Source: Thermodesulfobacteriota bacterium (GTDB lineage: Bacteria > Desulfobacterota > WTBG01 > CAIYCZ01 > CAIRTM01). From it: DNA of 60,070 bases. Both the position numbers and the translations under genes were made by a program. Where the stretch lies: contig JANQGV010000207.1 in assembly GCA_028282925.1 (NCBI GenBank), forward strand, positions 1 through 60,070. The letters are read 5' to 3'. This document shows positions 33,149 to 42,092 of the stretch, in pieces. The notes beneath the pieces were generated by a model that saw only the letters and a program-made list of their open reading frames with translations, did not search any database and was not told the origin of the DNA. Positions within the stretch are counted from its first letter, which is position 1. Each line of letters opens with the position of its first letter.

Positions 33149-34828
33149 CTAGCGGGCTTCGTCCAGGGCCTGTCGGTAGGTTTTCCAGAGGGTCATTTTG
33201 TCGATTCCGTGGTCAATGAAATCCCAGGGAAGCACTTCATCGCGTATTTTTGTCCGATATACATGAAAATCGGCATTTATATCGGTTTCCCGTAAGGTTT
33301 TGGGCCAGTTGCCGGCATTGTTGTGGGCCTGGATAAGGAGTTTTCCCGTTCTTCTATCTCCCCTGCTCAGCAGGGTCTGGATGTAACCCCACTTGGGAAG
33401 GTCGTGGTTTACAACAATCTTTTTTTCTTTTTTCAAACCCTGGGAGAGCATGTTCAGTTTGCGTTTCAACTCAGCAACATCTTCATAGGGATGCCACTGG
33501 AACGGGGTAAACGGCTTGGGCACGAACGGGCTCACGCTTAATGCAATATGGTGCAGCCATTTCTCGCTTTTGGCTTCATGATAATAGGCATGCCTGATTT
33601 CCTTGGTCAGCCTGATAATGTCCTGTATATCTTCATCCCGTTCTCCCGGCAGGCCTATCATGAAGTAGAGCCTGATGTTGGGAACCTTGTGCCGTGATAG
33701 TAACCTGACCGCCTGAAAAATCTGTTCGCGGCTGAGATGTTTGCCGATGGCATTGCGCAGTTTTTCCGAACCGGCCTCCGGCGCAATGGTAAACGTTTTA
33801 TGGTTACAGCTTTTAAGCAGGCGTACCAGGTCATCGGTAAGGGCATCGGCCCGCAAAGATGAAATCGAAACATGGCACCCGGACTCAACAATGGCTTCTA
33901 CAAGGCCGGTCAGCCCGGGATTGTCTGAAACGGCTGCGCCGAGAAGCCCGATTTTTGTTTTTTTGTCCAGAAACGGTTTCAGCTCACTTAACAGTGTCTC
34001 GGTCGATCGATATCTGAAGGGCTGGTATACGCTGCCGACCGCGCAAAAACGACAATTGCGAGGGCATCCTCTGCTGGTCTCGATAAGAAGCATGTTTGCA
34101 AATTCGGTTTCCGGCGTGAGCAGGCAGGATGTTGCCGTGAATGTGTCAAGATCGGCGATTTTGCGTCCTGGTACCGTTTTTGGTGTCGGGCCCGTGGAAG
34201 CGCGCTCCGCAAGCAGCCCGTCGCCGGTATAGGTTACCGTATATGCCGATGGAATGTACACTCCTTTGATGGGGGTAAATGCAGTAAGCTGTGGTTTGCG
34301 CTGCGAACGGGGAGAAGCACTTTGTGCAACAGTATCAAGAAATTCCGGCACAACCTCTTCCGCTTCACCCATGATAAACAGATCGAATATGTCCGCCAGG
34401 GGTTCAGGATTCAGAAATGCCGAAATGCCTCCGCCCACAATCAGGGGCGCGTTAGGAGGGCGTTCAGATGAAAGCAGGGGTATATCGGCGAGGCTGAGCA
34501 TGGAGAGAATATTCGGATAATCGTTCTCATAGGAAAGTGAAAAGGCGATAATATGGAATGACCCCAGAGGTGTCCCCGACTCAAGGCTGTATACGTGTTG
34601 GGGTGTTTTGTAGCGGGAGCGGGATTTTGGTGGATCGGGCAGGAAGATCCTCTCACAAAGGACATCGGGGTGACTGTTGAGAATTCTATACAGTATCTGA
34701 AACCCGAGGTTGGACATGCCGACATAGTAGGTGTTGGGATATGCCAGGGCTATTTTGATACGCCCCCGGGCGGGTTTTGTTATTGTGCACTCTTCTTGTG
34801 CTGTGAGTGGTGATTTTTTATGTGCCAA
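33149..34828 (-). CDS. B12-binding radical SAM protein (TIGR03960-like)
   Basis: A 559-residue protein. The N-terminal ~190 residues form a cobalamin-binding-type Rossmann region (IKIALAYPNTYYVGMSNLGFQ). The radical SAM core holds the iron-sulfur motif CPRNCRFC, preceded by ETSRG. FMIGLPGERDEDI and IAPEAGSEKLRNAIGK match the TIGR03960-type family found downstream of ftsZ in many deltaproteobacteria. The reaction is unknown. The start is a TTG at 34828; an upstream start cannot be excluded. It begins about 80 bp after the ftsZ terminator stem and is expressed in the same direction, but separately. Confidence 0.85.
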   Translation of the reverse strand: MAHKKSPLTAQEECTITKPARGRIKIALAYPNTYYVGMSNLGFQILYRILNSHPDVLCERIFLPDPPKSRSRYKTPQHVYSLESGTPLGSFHIIAFSLSYENDYPNILSMLSLADIPLLSSERPPNAPLIVGGGISAFLNPEPLADIFDLFIMGEAEEVVPEFLDTVAQSASPRSQRKPQLTAFTPIKGVYIPSAYTVTYTGDGLLAERASTGPTPKTVPGRKIADLDTFTATSCLLTPETEFANMLLIETSRGCPRNCRFCAVGSVYQPFRYRSTETLLSELKPFLDKKTKIGLLGAAVSDNPGLTGLVEAIVESGCHVSISSLRADALTDDLVRLLKSCNHKTFTIAPEAGSEKLRNAIGKHLSREQIFQAVRLLSRHKVPNIRLYFMIGLPGERDEDIQDIIRLTKEIRHAYYHEAKSEKWLHHIALSVSPFVPKPFTPFQWHPYEDVAELKRKLNMLSQGLKKEKKIVVNHDLPKWGYIQTLLSRGDRRTGKLLIQAHNNAGNWPKTLRETDINADFHVYRTKIRDEVLPWDFIDHGIDKMTLWKTYRQALDEAR

Positions 34829-34906
34829 AGCAGTCCGGTTATGAAAAAAGATTACTCGGGGACATGTTTTACACGTGCGAGGTTTTACAGGTTCCGCCTA
34901 TAAAAA

Positions 34907-34951
34907 ATGCTGAAGCAGCGGGATGCTTTACGTTTTCCCCTGCTTCAGCAT
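34907..34951 (-). terminator. rho-independent terminator of the dcw cluster
   Basis: A perfect 12-bp stem (ATGCTGAAGCAG at 34907-34918 with 34940-34951) and a 21-base loop. In the minus direction it is followed by six Ts (TTTTTTATA). It lies 59 bases past the ftsZ stop and should end the cluster transcript. Confidence 0.93.
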
Positions 34952-35009
34952 CACATATTTTCAATCGATCTTCAACAGTAAATACGAGACGTACATTCGG
35001 GTGAAGCGG

Positions 35010-36173
35010 TTATACGCTTTGTTGTTTCCTTACAAACGTCGGGATGTCGTATTCACCGTCATCGGCAAATTCACTGATAATCGTTCCGATTTTAACCACT
35101 TTGGCGTCCGTGGCCGCTTTTTCAAATTCCATGTCATGTAATGAATTCATTATGGGTTCCGGTTCAGGATTGTACTCCGGTATGGCAACAGGTTCGGGCA
35201 CTTCTATGGTTTTTTCGGTGCTGAAACCGGTGGCAATAACGGTTATCTGGAATTTTTCGGCCATTGTTTCATCAATCGCGGCGCCGAAGATAATATTGGC
35301 ATCCTCGTGAGCTTCTTCCCGGATGAAGTTCGTTGCTTCCTCGAGATCCAGGAAGGAAAGTGAGCTGCTGCCGGTAATGTTGATCAGCATTCCCTGGGCA
35401 CCCTTGATGGAAATATCGTCAAGCAGCGGATTGGAAATGGCTTTTCTGGCCGCTTCGGCCGCCCGGTTTTCGCCGCTGTGGACGCCGATGCCCATGAATG
35501 CCATGCCCATATCCGACATGATTGTTTTTACATCAGCAAAGTCGAGATTAATGAGTCCCGGTACATTAATGAGATCGGAAATTGATTTGATGGCGTGCAG
35601 CAAAACCTCGTCAGCCATTTTAAACCCTTCGAGCAGGGTGGTTTTTTTCTCGGCAATGGTGAACAGCTTCTGGTTGGGGATGACGATCAGCGAATCAACA
35701 TGTTGTTCCAGTTCTTCCAATCCTGATTCAGCAATGCGTGCGCGCTGTTTGCCTTCGAAGGTAAACGGTTTTGTGACGACACCGACTGTAAGCGCTCCCA
35801 TGGATTTTGCGGCTTCAGCAATAACCGGAGCCGCTCCGGTGCCGGTTCCGCCACCCATGCCGGCGGCTATAAACACCATGTCCGGTGCTTCAAGGTTTTG
35901 TTTGATTTTTTCAATGTCTTCCAGGGCGGCGTCTTTGCCGACATTCGGGTTGGCGCCGGCGCCGAGCCCTTTGGTCATGGCTTCGCCCAGTTGGATTTTA
36001 TTGGGAGATCTGCTGTTTTCAAGAGCCTGCCGGTCGGTGTTGGCAACAATGAAATCGACACTTTCAAGTTTTGAGGCTATCATGGTATTAACAGCATTGC
36101 ATCCCGCGCCGCCGACTCCGATAACCTTGATTTTTGCCCCCTGATTATGCGGTTGATCAAATGTAAATGTCAT
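35010..36173 (-). CDS. ftsZ: cell division protein FtsZ
   Basis: The tubulin-like GTPase that builds the division ring, 387 residues. The N-terminus IKVIGVGGAGCNAV, the tubulin signature GGGTGTGAAPV, and the T7-loop NLDFADVKTIM are intact. A flexible Pro/Glu linker leads to the conserved C-terminal peptide EYDIPTFVRKQ, which binds FtsA and ZipA-type partners. AAGGAGAAACGCT precedes ATG 36173. Last gene of the dcw cluster, 52 bp after ftsA. Confidence 0.98.
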   Translation of the reverse strand: MTFTFDQPHNQGAKIKVIGVGGAGCNAVNTMIASKLESVDFIVANTDRQALENSRSPNKIQLGEAMTKGLGAGANPNVGKDAALEDIEKIKQNLEAPDMVFIAAGMGGGTGTGAAPVIAEAAKSMGALTVGVVTKPFTFEGKQRARIAESGLEELEQHVDSLIVIPNQKLFTIAEKKTTLLEGFKMADEVLLHAIKSISDLINVPGLINLDFADVKTIMSDMGMAFMGIGVHSGENRAAEAARKAISNPLLDDISIKGAQGMLINITGSSSLSFLDLEEATNFIREEAHEDANIIFGAAIDETMAEKFQITVIATGFSTEKTIEVPEPVAIPEYNPEPEPIMNSLHDMEFEKAATDAKVVKIGTIISEFADDGEYDIPTFVRKQQSV

Positions 36174-36225
36174 AGCGTTTCTCCTTATCTATTAATATAC
36201 ACTGTTGTTTTTATTGTCCCCTGTT

Positions 36226-37446
36226 TTAGAAAGCTTCGGTAAACCATTGCTTCATTTTATCGCCGACACTCCAGAAGGGCTTCCTCGACTTGCCGGCCGG
36301 AATGTTTTTCTTGCTGCCGTTTGCGGAAAACAGCACCAGCCCTGCGCAGGCGGCGTATGCCGGTGTGCGCACATCGTTGATTCCCATGATCTGGGGAAAG
36401 CCGATACGAACCGGGAGTTCCAGCCTGTTTTCCGCGGCTTCGACGATACCGTTCATCTGTGCGGTGCCGCCGGTCAGGATTATGCCGGCTGAAAGCATGT
36501 CGTACAGGCCTGAGGCGTCAAGCTCTTTTTTAATAAGATCAAGGGTTTCTTCGGTGCGGGCTTTTATGATCTGATTCAGTGTCGAGCGCGAAACGGTTCG
36601 AATGTCCCGGTCGCCTATGGTGCCGACCTGGATCGTGCCGTCGTTATGCAATCGTTGCGGGCGGGCATGGCCGAGATCTTTCTTTATTTCTTCCGCCTCG
36701 GAAAGTGGGGTCCTCAAGCCGATGGCAATATCGGAGGTAATCTGGTTTCCGCCGATGGGAATGACCGAACAATGACGGACTGCACCTCTTGTGAAAATGG
36801 CTATGTCCGTGGTGCCCCCGCCGATATCCACCAGGGCGCATCCCAACTCTTTTTCATCTTCACTCAGTACCGATGCCGCCGAAGCAATCTGCTGAATAAT
36901 CATGTCCTGCGCTTTAATTCCGCTTCTGTTCAGGCAGCGTACAATGTTCTGGGCAACGGCTATAGCTCCGGTGACGATATACACGCGGGACTCCAGTCTG
37001 ACGCCCGACATGCCCAGCGGGTCACGGATACCGTCGTGATCATCGACTATGTATTCCTGGGGCAGTATCTGAATCACTTCCCGTTCGGTAGGAATGACGA
37101 CCGCCTTCGCTGCTTCTACGGATCCGGTTATATCGTTCTTTTTTACTTCGCGGTTACTCAGAGGCATAACACCATTGCTGCTGAAGCCTTTTATATGGTT
37201 ACCCGAAACCGTTACCAGGGCATTCTGGATATCGAAGCCCGCCATGGTTTCCACCTCTTCCAGGGCATTTTTTATGGAATCGACCGTGCTGTCCATGTTT
37301 ATGATAATGCCCTTTTTAACGCCATACGAAGGCTGTGAACTTGCCCCGATTACCGCGACCTCGTCATTGTCGATTTCAGCGGCCAGGGCGCTTATCTTGG
37401 TCGTCCCGATGTCGATTGCTGCAATGGCTTTTGTTTTTTTACCCAT
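36226..37446 (-). CDS. ftsA: cell division protein FtsA
   Basis: An actin-like ATPase of 406 residues that tethers FtsZ to the inner membrane. Motifs are AAIDIGTTKISALA (phosphate 1), ALVDIGGGTTDIAIF (phosphate 2), and GIILTGGTAQMNGI (adenosine). The 1c subdomain and C-terminal amphipathic helix (PFWSVGDKMKQWFTEAF) are present. It sits between ftsQ and ftsZ in the standard order. Confidence 0.97.
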   Translation of the reverse strand: MGKKTKAIAAIDIGTTKISALAAEIDNDEVAVIGASSQPSYGVKKGIIINMDSTVDSIKNALEEVETMAGFDIQNALVTVSGNHIKGFSSNGVMPLSNREVKKNDITGSVEAAKAVVIPTEREVIQILPQEYIVDDHDGIRDPLGMSGVRLESRVYIVTGAIAVAQNIVRCLNRSGIKAQDMIIQQIASAASVLSEDEKELGCALVDIGGGTTDIAIFTRGAVRHCSVIPIGGNQITSDIAIGLRTPLSEAEEIKKDLGHARPQRLHNDGTIQVGTIGDRDIRTVSRSTLNQIIKARTEETLDLIKKELDASGLYDMLSAGIILTGGTAQMNGIVEAAENRLELPVRIGFPQIMGINDVRTPAYAACAGLVLFSANGSKKNIPAGKSRKPFWSVGDKMKQWFTEAF

Positions 37447-37566
37447 GATATTTTATCTCCCTGCCTTTATAGCATTATATACTCAATGTGTCGGCGCATG
37501 GTATGTCCACGTCCGTGGTTCCAGCCGCTGTCGGAGCAGGGCGAAACCGTGCTGCAGTTCCGGGCT

Positions 37567-38364
37567 TTATGTTTCCAGGGTTACATACGCTTTTGCCAGC
37601 GATGTAAGATTTATGGTCCGTGCTTTAAGCCGCTTTTGATCAAGATCGGCCCGTACTTTTTTCAGAACCGTCAGTTTTTTTGCCAGGTCGTCGAATCCCA
37701 TATGCGCGACAAGTTTGCCGGGAGCCGCTTCCAGCGTGAGACCGAATACGGGACTGACGACGACGGTTACATTATCGCTTTCAAGCATCTGTTGCTTGCG
37801 AAGTTCCGTAACAAGTGTAACAGCTGCACGAATAAGGTCCTTGGTTTCCGTGTCCCCTTTTACCATCGCTGCTTTGGTAAACCCTTTGATAATGGGCAGG
37901 TTTTTTGCTTCCGACGGTGCTTTGGCAAATACCTCACTATGGACGTCGACAAGATACCGTTCTTCACAAAGAATCACCGCCACAGGCTCTCTCTGTTGAA
38001 TGTTGATTACAATAGTATGGGGCAGTTTCCTTTTGATGACCGCCCGGTATATCCAGGAATGTCGCTCCAGTTGTTTGCTTGCCCGGTCAAGGTCCGCGAG
38101 CAGGATATTGTTGCCGATGTAAATACCGTTTTGATTGAGAACGGTTTGGGTTCCCTGCAGCCGGTGTTCCGGCGGCAGAATAATGTTTTTGATGTGCAGC
38201 CTTTCCGAGTGCAGGAGCAGCCTGCCACCGAAAACGAGCGCACCGATAATTGCCAGCACGGTGCATACGAGGGCGCACATACGTGCGACTTTTTTGGCAG
38301 CCTGTACGAACCGTTGCTGCTTTTTACGTGCTTTCTGCTTTTTTCTTTTGCCTAAAAGACCCAT
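37567..38364 (-). CDS. ftsQ: cell division protein FtsQ
   Basis: A 265-residue bitopic protein: very basic cytoplasmic N-terminus (MGLLGKRKKQKARKKQQ), one TM helix (about 32-50), then a POTRA domain (SERLHIKNIILPPEH...; IYIGNNILLADLD) and the FtsQ beta domain (REPVAVI). It links early and late division proteins. ATG 38364 lies 4 bases after the ddl stop codon; GTG at 38412 is an alternative, and neither has a strong ribosome binding site, so translation is likely coupled to ddl. Confidence 0.9.
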   Translation of the reverse strand: MGLLGKRKKQKARKKQQRFVQAAKKVARMCALVCTVLAIIGALVFGGRLLLHSERLHIKNIILPPEHRLQGTQTVLNQNGIYIGNNILLADLDRASKQLERHSWIYRAVIKRKLPHTIVINIQQREPVAVILCEERYLVDVHSEVFAKAPSEAKNLPIIKGFTKAAMVKGDTETKDLIRAAVTLVTELRKQQMLESDNVTVVVSPVFGLTLEAAPGKLVAHMGFDDLAKKLTVLKKVRADLDQKRLKARTINLTSLAKAYVTLET

Positions 38365-38368
38365 GTGT

Positions 38369-39328
38369 TTATTGATCCATTGTGCTGAATATCTTTTTGT
38401 GAGCCTTCGCACTCAGTAGTATTTTTTCTACCAGGTTGTTGAACGTCATGCCGGCATGGCCTGCAGCCTTGGGCAGCAGGCTTGTTTCCGTCATGCCGGG
38501 TATCGTGTTGATTTCCAGAATATACGGGGTGCCGTCAGCGGTTAGTATGAAATCAACGCGGGCAGCACCGCAGCACCCAATGACCTCGTACGTCCTTACC
38601 GCAAGAGCGGTAATGTTTTCGGCGGTGCCCGGATCGAGATCCGGGGCAACAATGTATTCCGTCTCACCTGCGGTATATTTCGACTCGTAGTCGTAAAAGC
38701 CGCTTTTGGGCTTGATTTCGATAAGGGGGAGAGGACTGCCGTTTAGTACCGCGGCGGTTATTTCTCTACCGGCTATAAACTCTTCAATCAGTACTTCGTG
38801 ACATCGCTGTAATGCCGTGACAAGGGCCATCGGTAGCTGTCCTTTTTCCCGCACAATACTTATTCCGAGGGTCGATCCCTCTTCGGCCGGTTTGATGACA
38901 AGGGGTACATCCATAGTTATTTTTTCGGCAAGCGCCGCCGCCCGGCTCTCATCCCCGCTGAGAAATTGAAATGCCGGTGTCGGAAGATCGTGGTACGCCA
39001 GCAGTTTTTTTGTGGTCACTTTGTTGATGGCTACAGCACTGGCCAGCACCCCGGAGCCTGTGTATGGTATCCCTGCTACTTCAAGCAGGCCCTGTATCGT
39101 GCCGTCTTCACCCAAAATACCGTGAAGGGCGATGAAAGCGATGTCAATACTGTTTTCGGCCAGAGTAGCTGTTATGTTTGTGTCAACATCAATGGGCACG
39201 GCGGTATAGCCCATGCTGAGCAGTGCCCTCAGTATTGCCGACCCTGTCTGCAGCGATACGTCTCGCTCTGCGGACATACCGCCCATCAGGACCCCGATTC
39301 GTTGTGTTCGTACATTGTTTTCAGTCAT
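38369..39328 (-). CDS. ddl: D-alanine--D-alanine ligase
   Basis: A 319-residue ATP-grasp enzyme that makes D-Ala-D-Ala for peptidoglycan. Motifs are VLMGGMSAERDVSL, VVKP-type ATP site (LVIKPAEEGSTLGI), EEFIAGREITAAVL, and the metal-site ending YILEINTIPGMTETSLLP. ATG 39328 (MTENNVRTQ) is used; ATG-like codon 39358 would give a longer, poorer N-terminus. It follows murC by 37 bp, in the place where murB usually intervenes. Confidence 0.96.
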   Translation of the reverse strand: MTENNVRTQRIGVLMGGMSAERDVSLQTGSAILRALLSMGYTAVPIDVDTNITATLAENSIDIAFIALHGILGEDGTIQGLLEVAGIPYTGSGVLASAVAINKVTTKKLLAYHDLPTPAFQFLSGDESRAAALAEKITMDVPLVIKPAEEGSTLGISIVREKGQLPMALVTALQRCHEVLIEEFIAGREITAAVLNGSPLPLIEIKPKSGFYDYESKYTAGETEYIVAPDLDPGTAENITALAVRTYEVIGCCGAARVDFILTADGTPYILEINTIPGMTETSLLPKAAGHAGMTFNNLVEKILLSAKAHKKIFSTMDQ

Positions 39329-39365
39329 GTGAAGCTCTTTTTTTGTTCCTGCAGGCAAACCGGTA

Positions 39366-40751
39366 CTAGCCGGCCTGCTTTTTTGTTCTCAGGTTGTTCA
39401 TGATCGTATCACCGACCGTCAGAACGTTGCCCGCGCCGAGTGTCAGGAAAACATCTCCCTCGCGCAGGATATCCGCCAGGTGTTTTTCGGCAGCCTGCAA
39501 ATCCGATACCAGACAGACATCTTTATGACCGTATTCCTTGAGACCTTCATAGAACCGCTGTGCGTTGACACCGGGAATCGGCATTTCGCCGGCCGGATAA
39601 ATATCGGTAACAACCAGGATATCTGCATCATAAAAAGCGGTCATGAATTCCTGGAAGAGATCACGGGTACGGCTGTACCTGTGCGGTTGAAACAGCACAA
39701 CCACGCGTTTGGCTTCAAGCTCCTGTGCCGCTTTTAACGTCATTTTTATCTCAGTGGGATGATGGGCGTAATCGTCAATCCAGGTGACCTCGCCTTTTCT
39801 AGCCCGGAGCTGGAAACGGCGCTGAATGCCTTTGAAGTCTTTAAGGGCCTTTTTTACGTCCGAGAAACGCATGTCAAGCTCCAAGCCGACCCCGATTGCG
39901 GCCAGAGCATTATAGGCATTATGTTCACCGGGAAGGTGCAGCGTGATTTTTCCCAGGCGTTTTTCATGGTAGTATGCTTCAAAGGTGGTGGTGAATCCGT
40001 CCTGTTTAATATTACGGGCCTGCAGGTCCGCCTGTGAAGCACTGCCGTAGGTCAGGACGCGTTTGCTCATATGCGGGATAAGCCCCTGGAGATTTTCATC
40101 ATCGAGGCAGATGATGCAAAGCCCATAGAACGGGACTTTGTTGAGGAACTCAAGGAATGTTTGTTTTATCCGGTCGAGATCTTTGTAGTAGTCCATGTGT
40201 TCCCGGTCGATGTTGGTCACTACGGCGATTGTTGGCGGCAGGTGCATGAAAGATCCGTCACTTTCATCTGCTTCGGCAACCAGAAAATCTCCTGATCCGA
40301 GAAATGCATTGGTGTTCGTTTTGTTCAGTTTACCGCCGATCACTACGGTCGGATCAATGCCGCCGTGTTCCAAAACCGCTGCTACAAGGGATGTTGTTGT
40401 TGTTTTACCATGTGCACCCGCCACGGCAATGCCGTATTTCAGCCGCATAAGTTCAGCAAGCATTTCCGCCCGCGGTATTACCGGTATCCCGGCCTCATGT
40501 GCGCCGGCTACTTCGGGGTTTTCAGGTACAATCGCTGAGGACACCACCACTACATCGGCGTTTTTAATGTTTTTCTTTTCGTGGCCGTAGTTGATGGTTG
40601 CGCCCAGTGATGCCAGACGGCCGGTAATGTCTGTTTTCTTAATGTCGGAACCGCTTACCTTGTATTCAAGGTTGAGGAGCAACTCGGCGATGCCGCTCAT
40701 GCCGATACCGCCTATGCCGACAAAATGAATATGCTGATTCTTTTTATACAT
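39366..40751 (-). CDS. murC: UDP-N-acetylmuramate--L-alanine ligase
   Basis: A 461-residue Mur ligase that adds the first L-Ala. GIGGIGMSGIAELL is the UDP-binding N-terminal motif typical of MurC. The ATP P-loop is GAHGKTTTTSLV. ADESDGSFMHL and WIDDYAHHPTEIKMTL are MurC hallmarks. AGGTAAGGAT precedes ATG 40751. It lies between a 62-residue small ORF and ddl. Confidence 0.97.
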   Translation of the reverse strand: MYKKNQHIHFVGIGGIGMSGIAELLLNLEYKVSGSDIKKTDITGRLASLGATINYGHEKKNIKNADVVVVSSAIVPENPEVAGAHEAGIPVIPRAEMLAELMRLKYGIAVAGAHGKTTTTSLVAAVLEHGGIDPTVVIGGKLNKTNTNAFLGSGDFLVAEADESDGSFMHLPPTIAVVTNIDREHMDYYKDLDRIKQTFLEFLNKVPFYGLCIICLDDENLQGLIPHMSKRVLTYGSASQADLQARNIKQDGFTTTFEAYYHEKRLGKITLHLPGEHNAYNALAAIGVGLELDMRFSDVKKALKDFKGIQRRFQLRARKGEVTWIDDYAHHPTEIKMTLKAAQELEAKRVVVLFQPHRYSRTRDLFQEFMTAFYDADILVVTDIYPAGEMPIPGVNAQRFYEGLKEYGHKDVCLVSDLQAAEKHLADILREGDVFLTLGAGNVLTVGDTIMNNLRTKKQAG

Positions 40752-40813
40752 GGGTATCCTTACCTGCTCTCCGGTGCACTATACGCCGAAACGCAATTTT
40801 GCCGACCGGTATG

Positions 40814-41002
40814 TCAAAATTCTTCCTTATGACGAATGCTATGCTTTTTTTGGCCGTGGAATATCAGACCGGTTTTTACGCACAGCGCCTCGGCTCCAAT
40901 AATACACTTGATTAATAACGGGTTTTTACGCATGTAGTAGCGCACCACAAGCAGTTTGTTCAGGATAAAGTGGTTGACCCTGTTTCTTAATTTAATGAAC
41001 AT
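40814..41002 (-). CDS. small basic protein between murG and murC, hypothetical
   Basis: A 62-residue ORF starting at ATG 41002, overlapping the last 11 bases of murG. AAGGAGG lies just ahead of the start, one of the best ribosome binding sites in the cluster. The peptide is basic (FIKLRNRVNHFILNKLLVVR), with a moderately hydrophobic stretch in the middle (KCIIGAEALCVKTGLIF), and two Cys. No family recognised. It is probably translated because of the site and overlap; it could be a small regulator or membrane-associated division factor. Confidence 0.6.
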   Translation of the reverse strand: MFIKLRNRVNHFILNKLLVVRYYMRKNPLLIKCIIGAEALCVKTGLIFHGQKKHSIRHKEEF

Positions 41003-42092
41003 GGCTCCTCCTTTTTCCTGTAATGGCAATGAGTCGACAGCATTCATCAACAATGGTTGCTGCCGCCTGCGGCTGCGCAAGCGCCGCCGCTTTTTTCTGC
41101 ATTATGGCTATTTTCTCCCGATTCTTTTCCAATGCGATAATACAGTGTGCCAGCGGCTCCGACGGTATGTCTTCGCTGAGAATCATATGGGCGGCACCTC
41201 TCTCAGAGAACACCCGCGCATTTTTCTCCTGATGATTGTTGGCGGCATACGGAAACGGAATCAGAATTGATGCCCTGGCGCACAGGGCCAGCTCCGCAAG
41301 GGTTGCCGCACCGGACCGGGCAACAACAAGGTGAGATTGCCGGTAGCACTCGAGCATATCGTCAAAAAAGGGTGCAACCGTGGCTTCAAAACCGTGTTCC
41401 CGGTAGCATTGCTTCAGGTCGTCACAGTCCGCCGGTCCGGTCTGGTGTATAAACCGTATGCGTTCTTTTAGTCCGGTCAGCCGGGGCAACGCTTCCGCTA
41501 CAGCCCGGTTGATTTGCCGTGCCCCCTGGCTGCCGCCGCACACGAATACGCAGAATGTGTTCTGGTCCGGCACAGTCAGGTTGCTGAAAAACTCCCGCCT
41601 GACCGGCATGCCGGAATAGATCGTCTTGTCTTTTTGAAAGTGCCTGCTGCTTTCCTCAAATGATACAAAAACCCGGTCGGCGCAACGCCCGATGATGCGG
41701 TTGCTGAGGCCGGGAAAGCTGTTCTGTTCATGAATGGCCGTTGGGATACGCATCGCTTTCCCTGCAATGAGGGCCGGAAACGATATGTAACCGCCCATCC
41801 CGATAATTATGTCGGCCTTATGCTTTTTCACGGTTATCATTGCCTGTGCCAGTGCATATGGTATTGATATCAGTGACCGTATTTTTTTTTGTATTCCTTT
41901 GCCCTGAAACCCTTTTATGACCGTGGTTTCAAGCTGAAATCCCTTTTGGGGCAGTACGCGGGCTTCTATGCCGTGTTTGCTGCCGATGAACAGTATGTTA
42001 TGATCCGTTCCACGCCGTTTGAATTCCTGGGCAATTGCTATTCCGGGAAACAGGTGTCCTCCCGTGCCTCCTCCTGACAGTATGATGTTCAT
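40992..42092 (-). CDS. murG: UDP-GlcNAc transferase (lipid II synthesis)
   Basis: A 366-residue GT28 glycosyltransferase that converts lipid I to lipid II on the inner membrane. N-terminal SGGGTGGHLFPGIAIA and the donor-site FVCGGSQGARQINRAV and SGAATLAELA motifs are present. It overlaps the ftsW stop by 4 bases (ATGA), showing coupled translation. Confidence 0.97.
   Translation of the reverse strand: MNIILSGGGTGGHLFPGIAIAQEFKRRGTDHNILFIGSKHGIEARVLPQKGFQLETTVIKGFQGKGIQKKIRSLISIPYALAQAMITVKKHKADIIIGMGGYISFPALIAGKAMRIPTAIHEQNSFPGLSNRIIGRCADRVFVSFEESSRHFQKDKTIYSGMPVRREFFSNLTVPDQNTFCVFVCGGSQGARQINRAVAEALPRLTGLKERIRFIHQTGPADCDDLKQCYREHGFEATVAPFFDDMLECYRQSHLVVARSGAATLAELALCARASILIPFPYAANNHQEKNARVFSERGAAHMILSEDIPSEPLAHCIIALEKNREKIAIMQKKAAALAQPQAAATIVDECCRLIAITGKRRSHVH

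Noticed and set aside
36646-37338. Antisense frame over ftsA
   Set aside because: Overlaps a certain gene entirely; no family.
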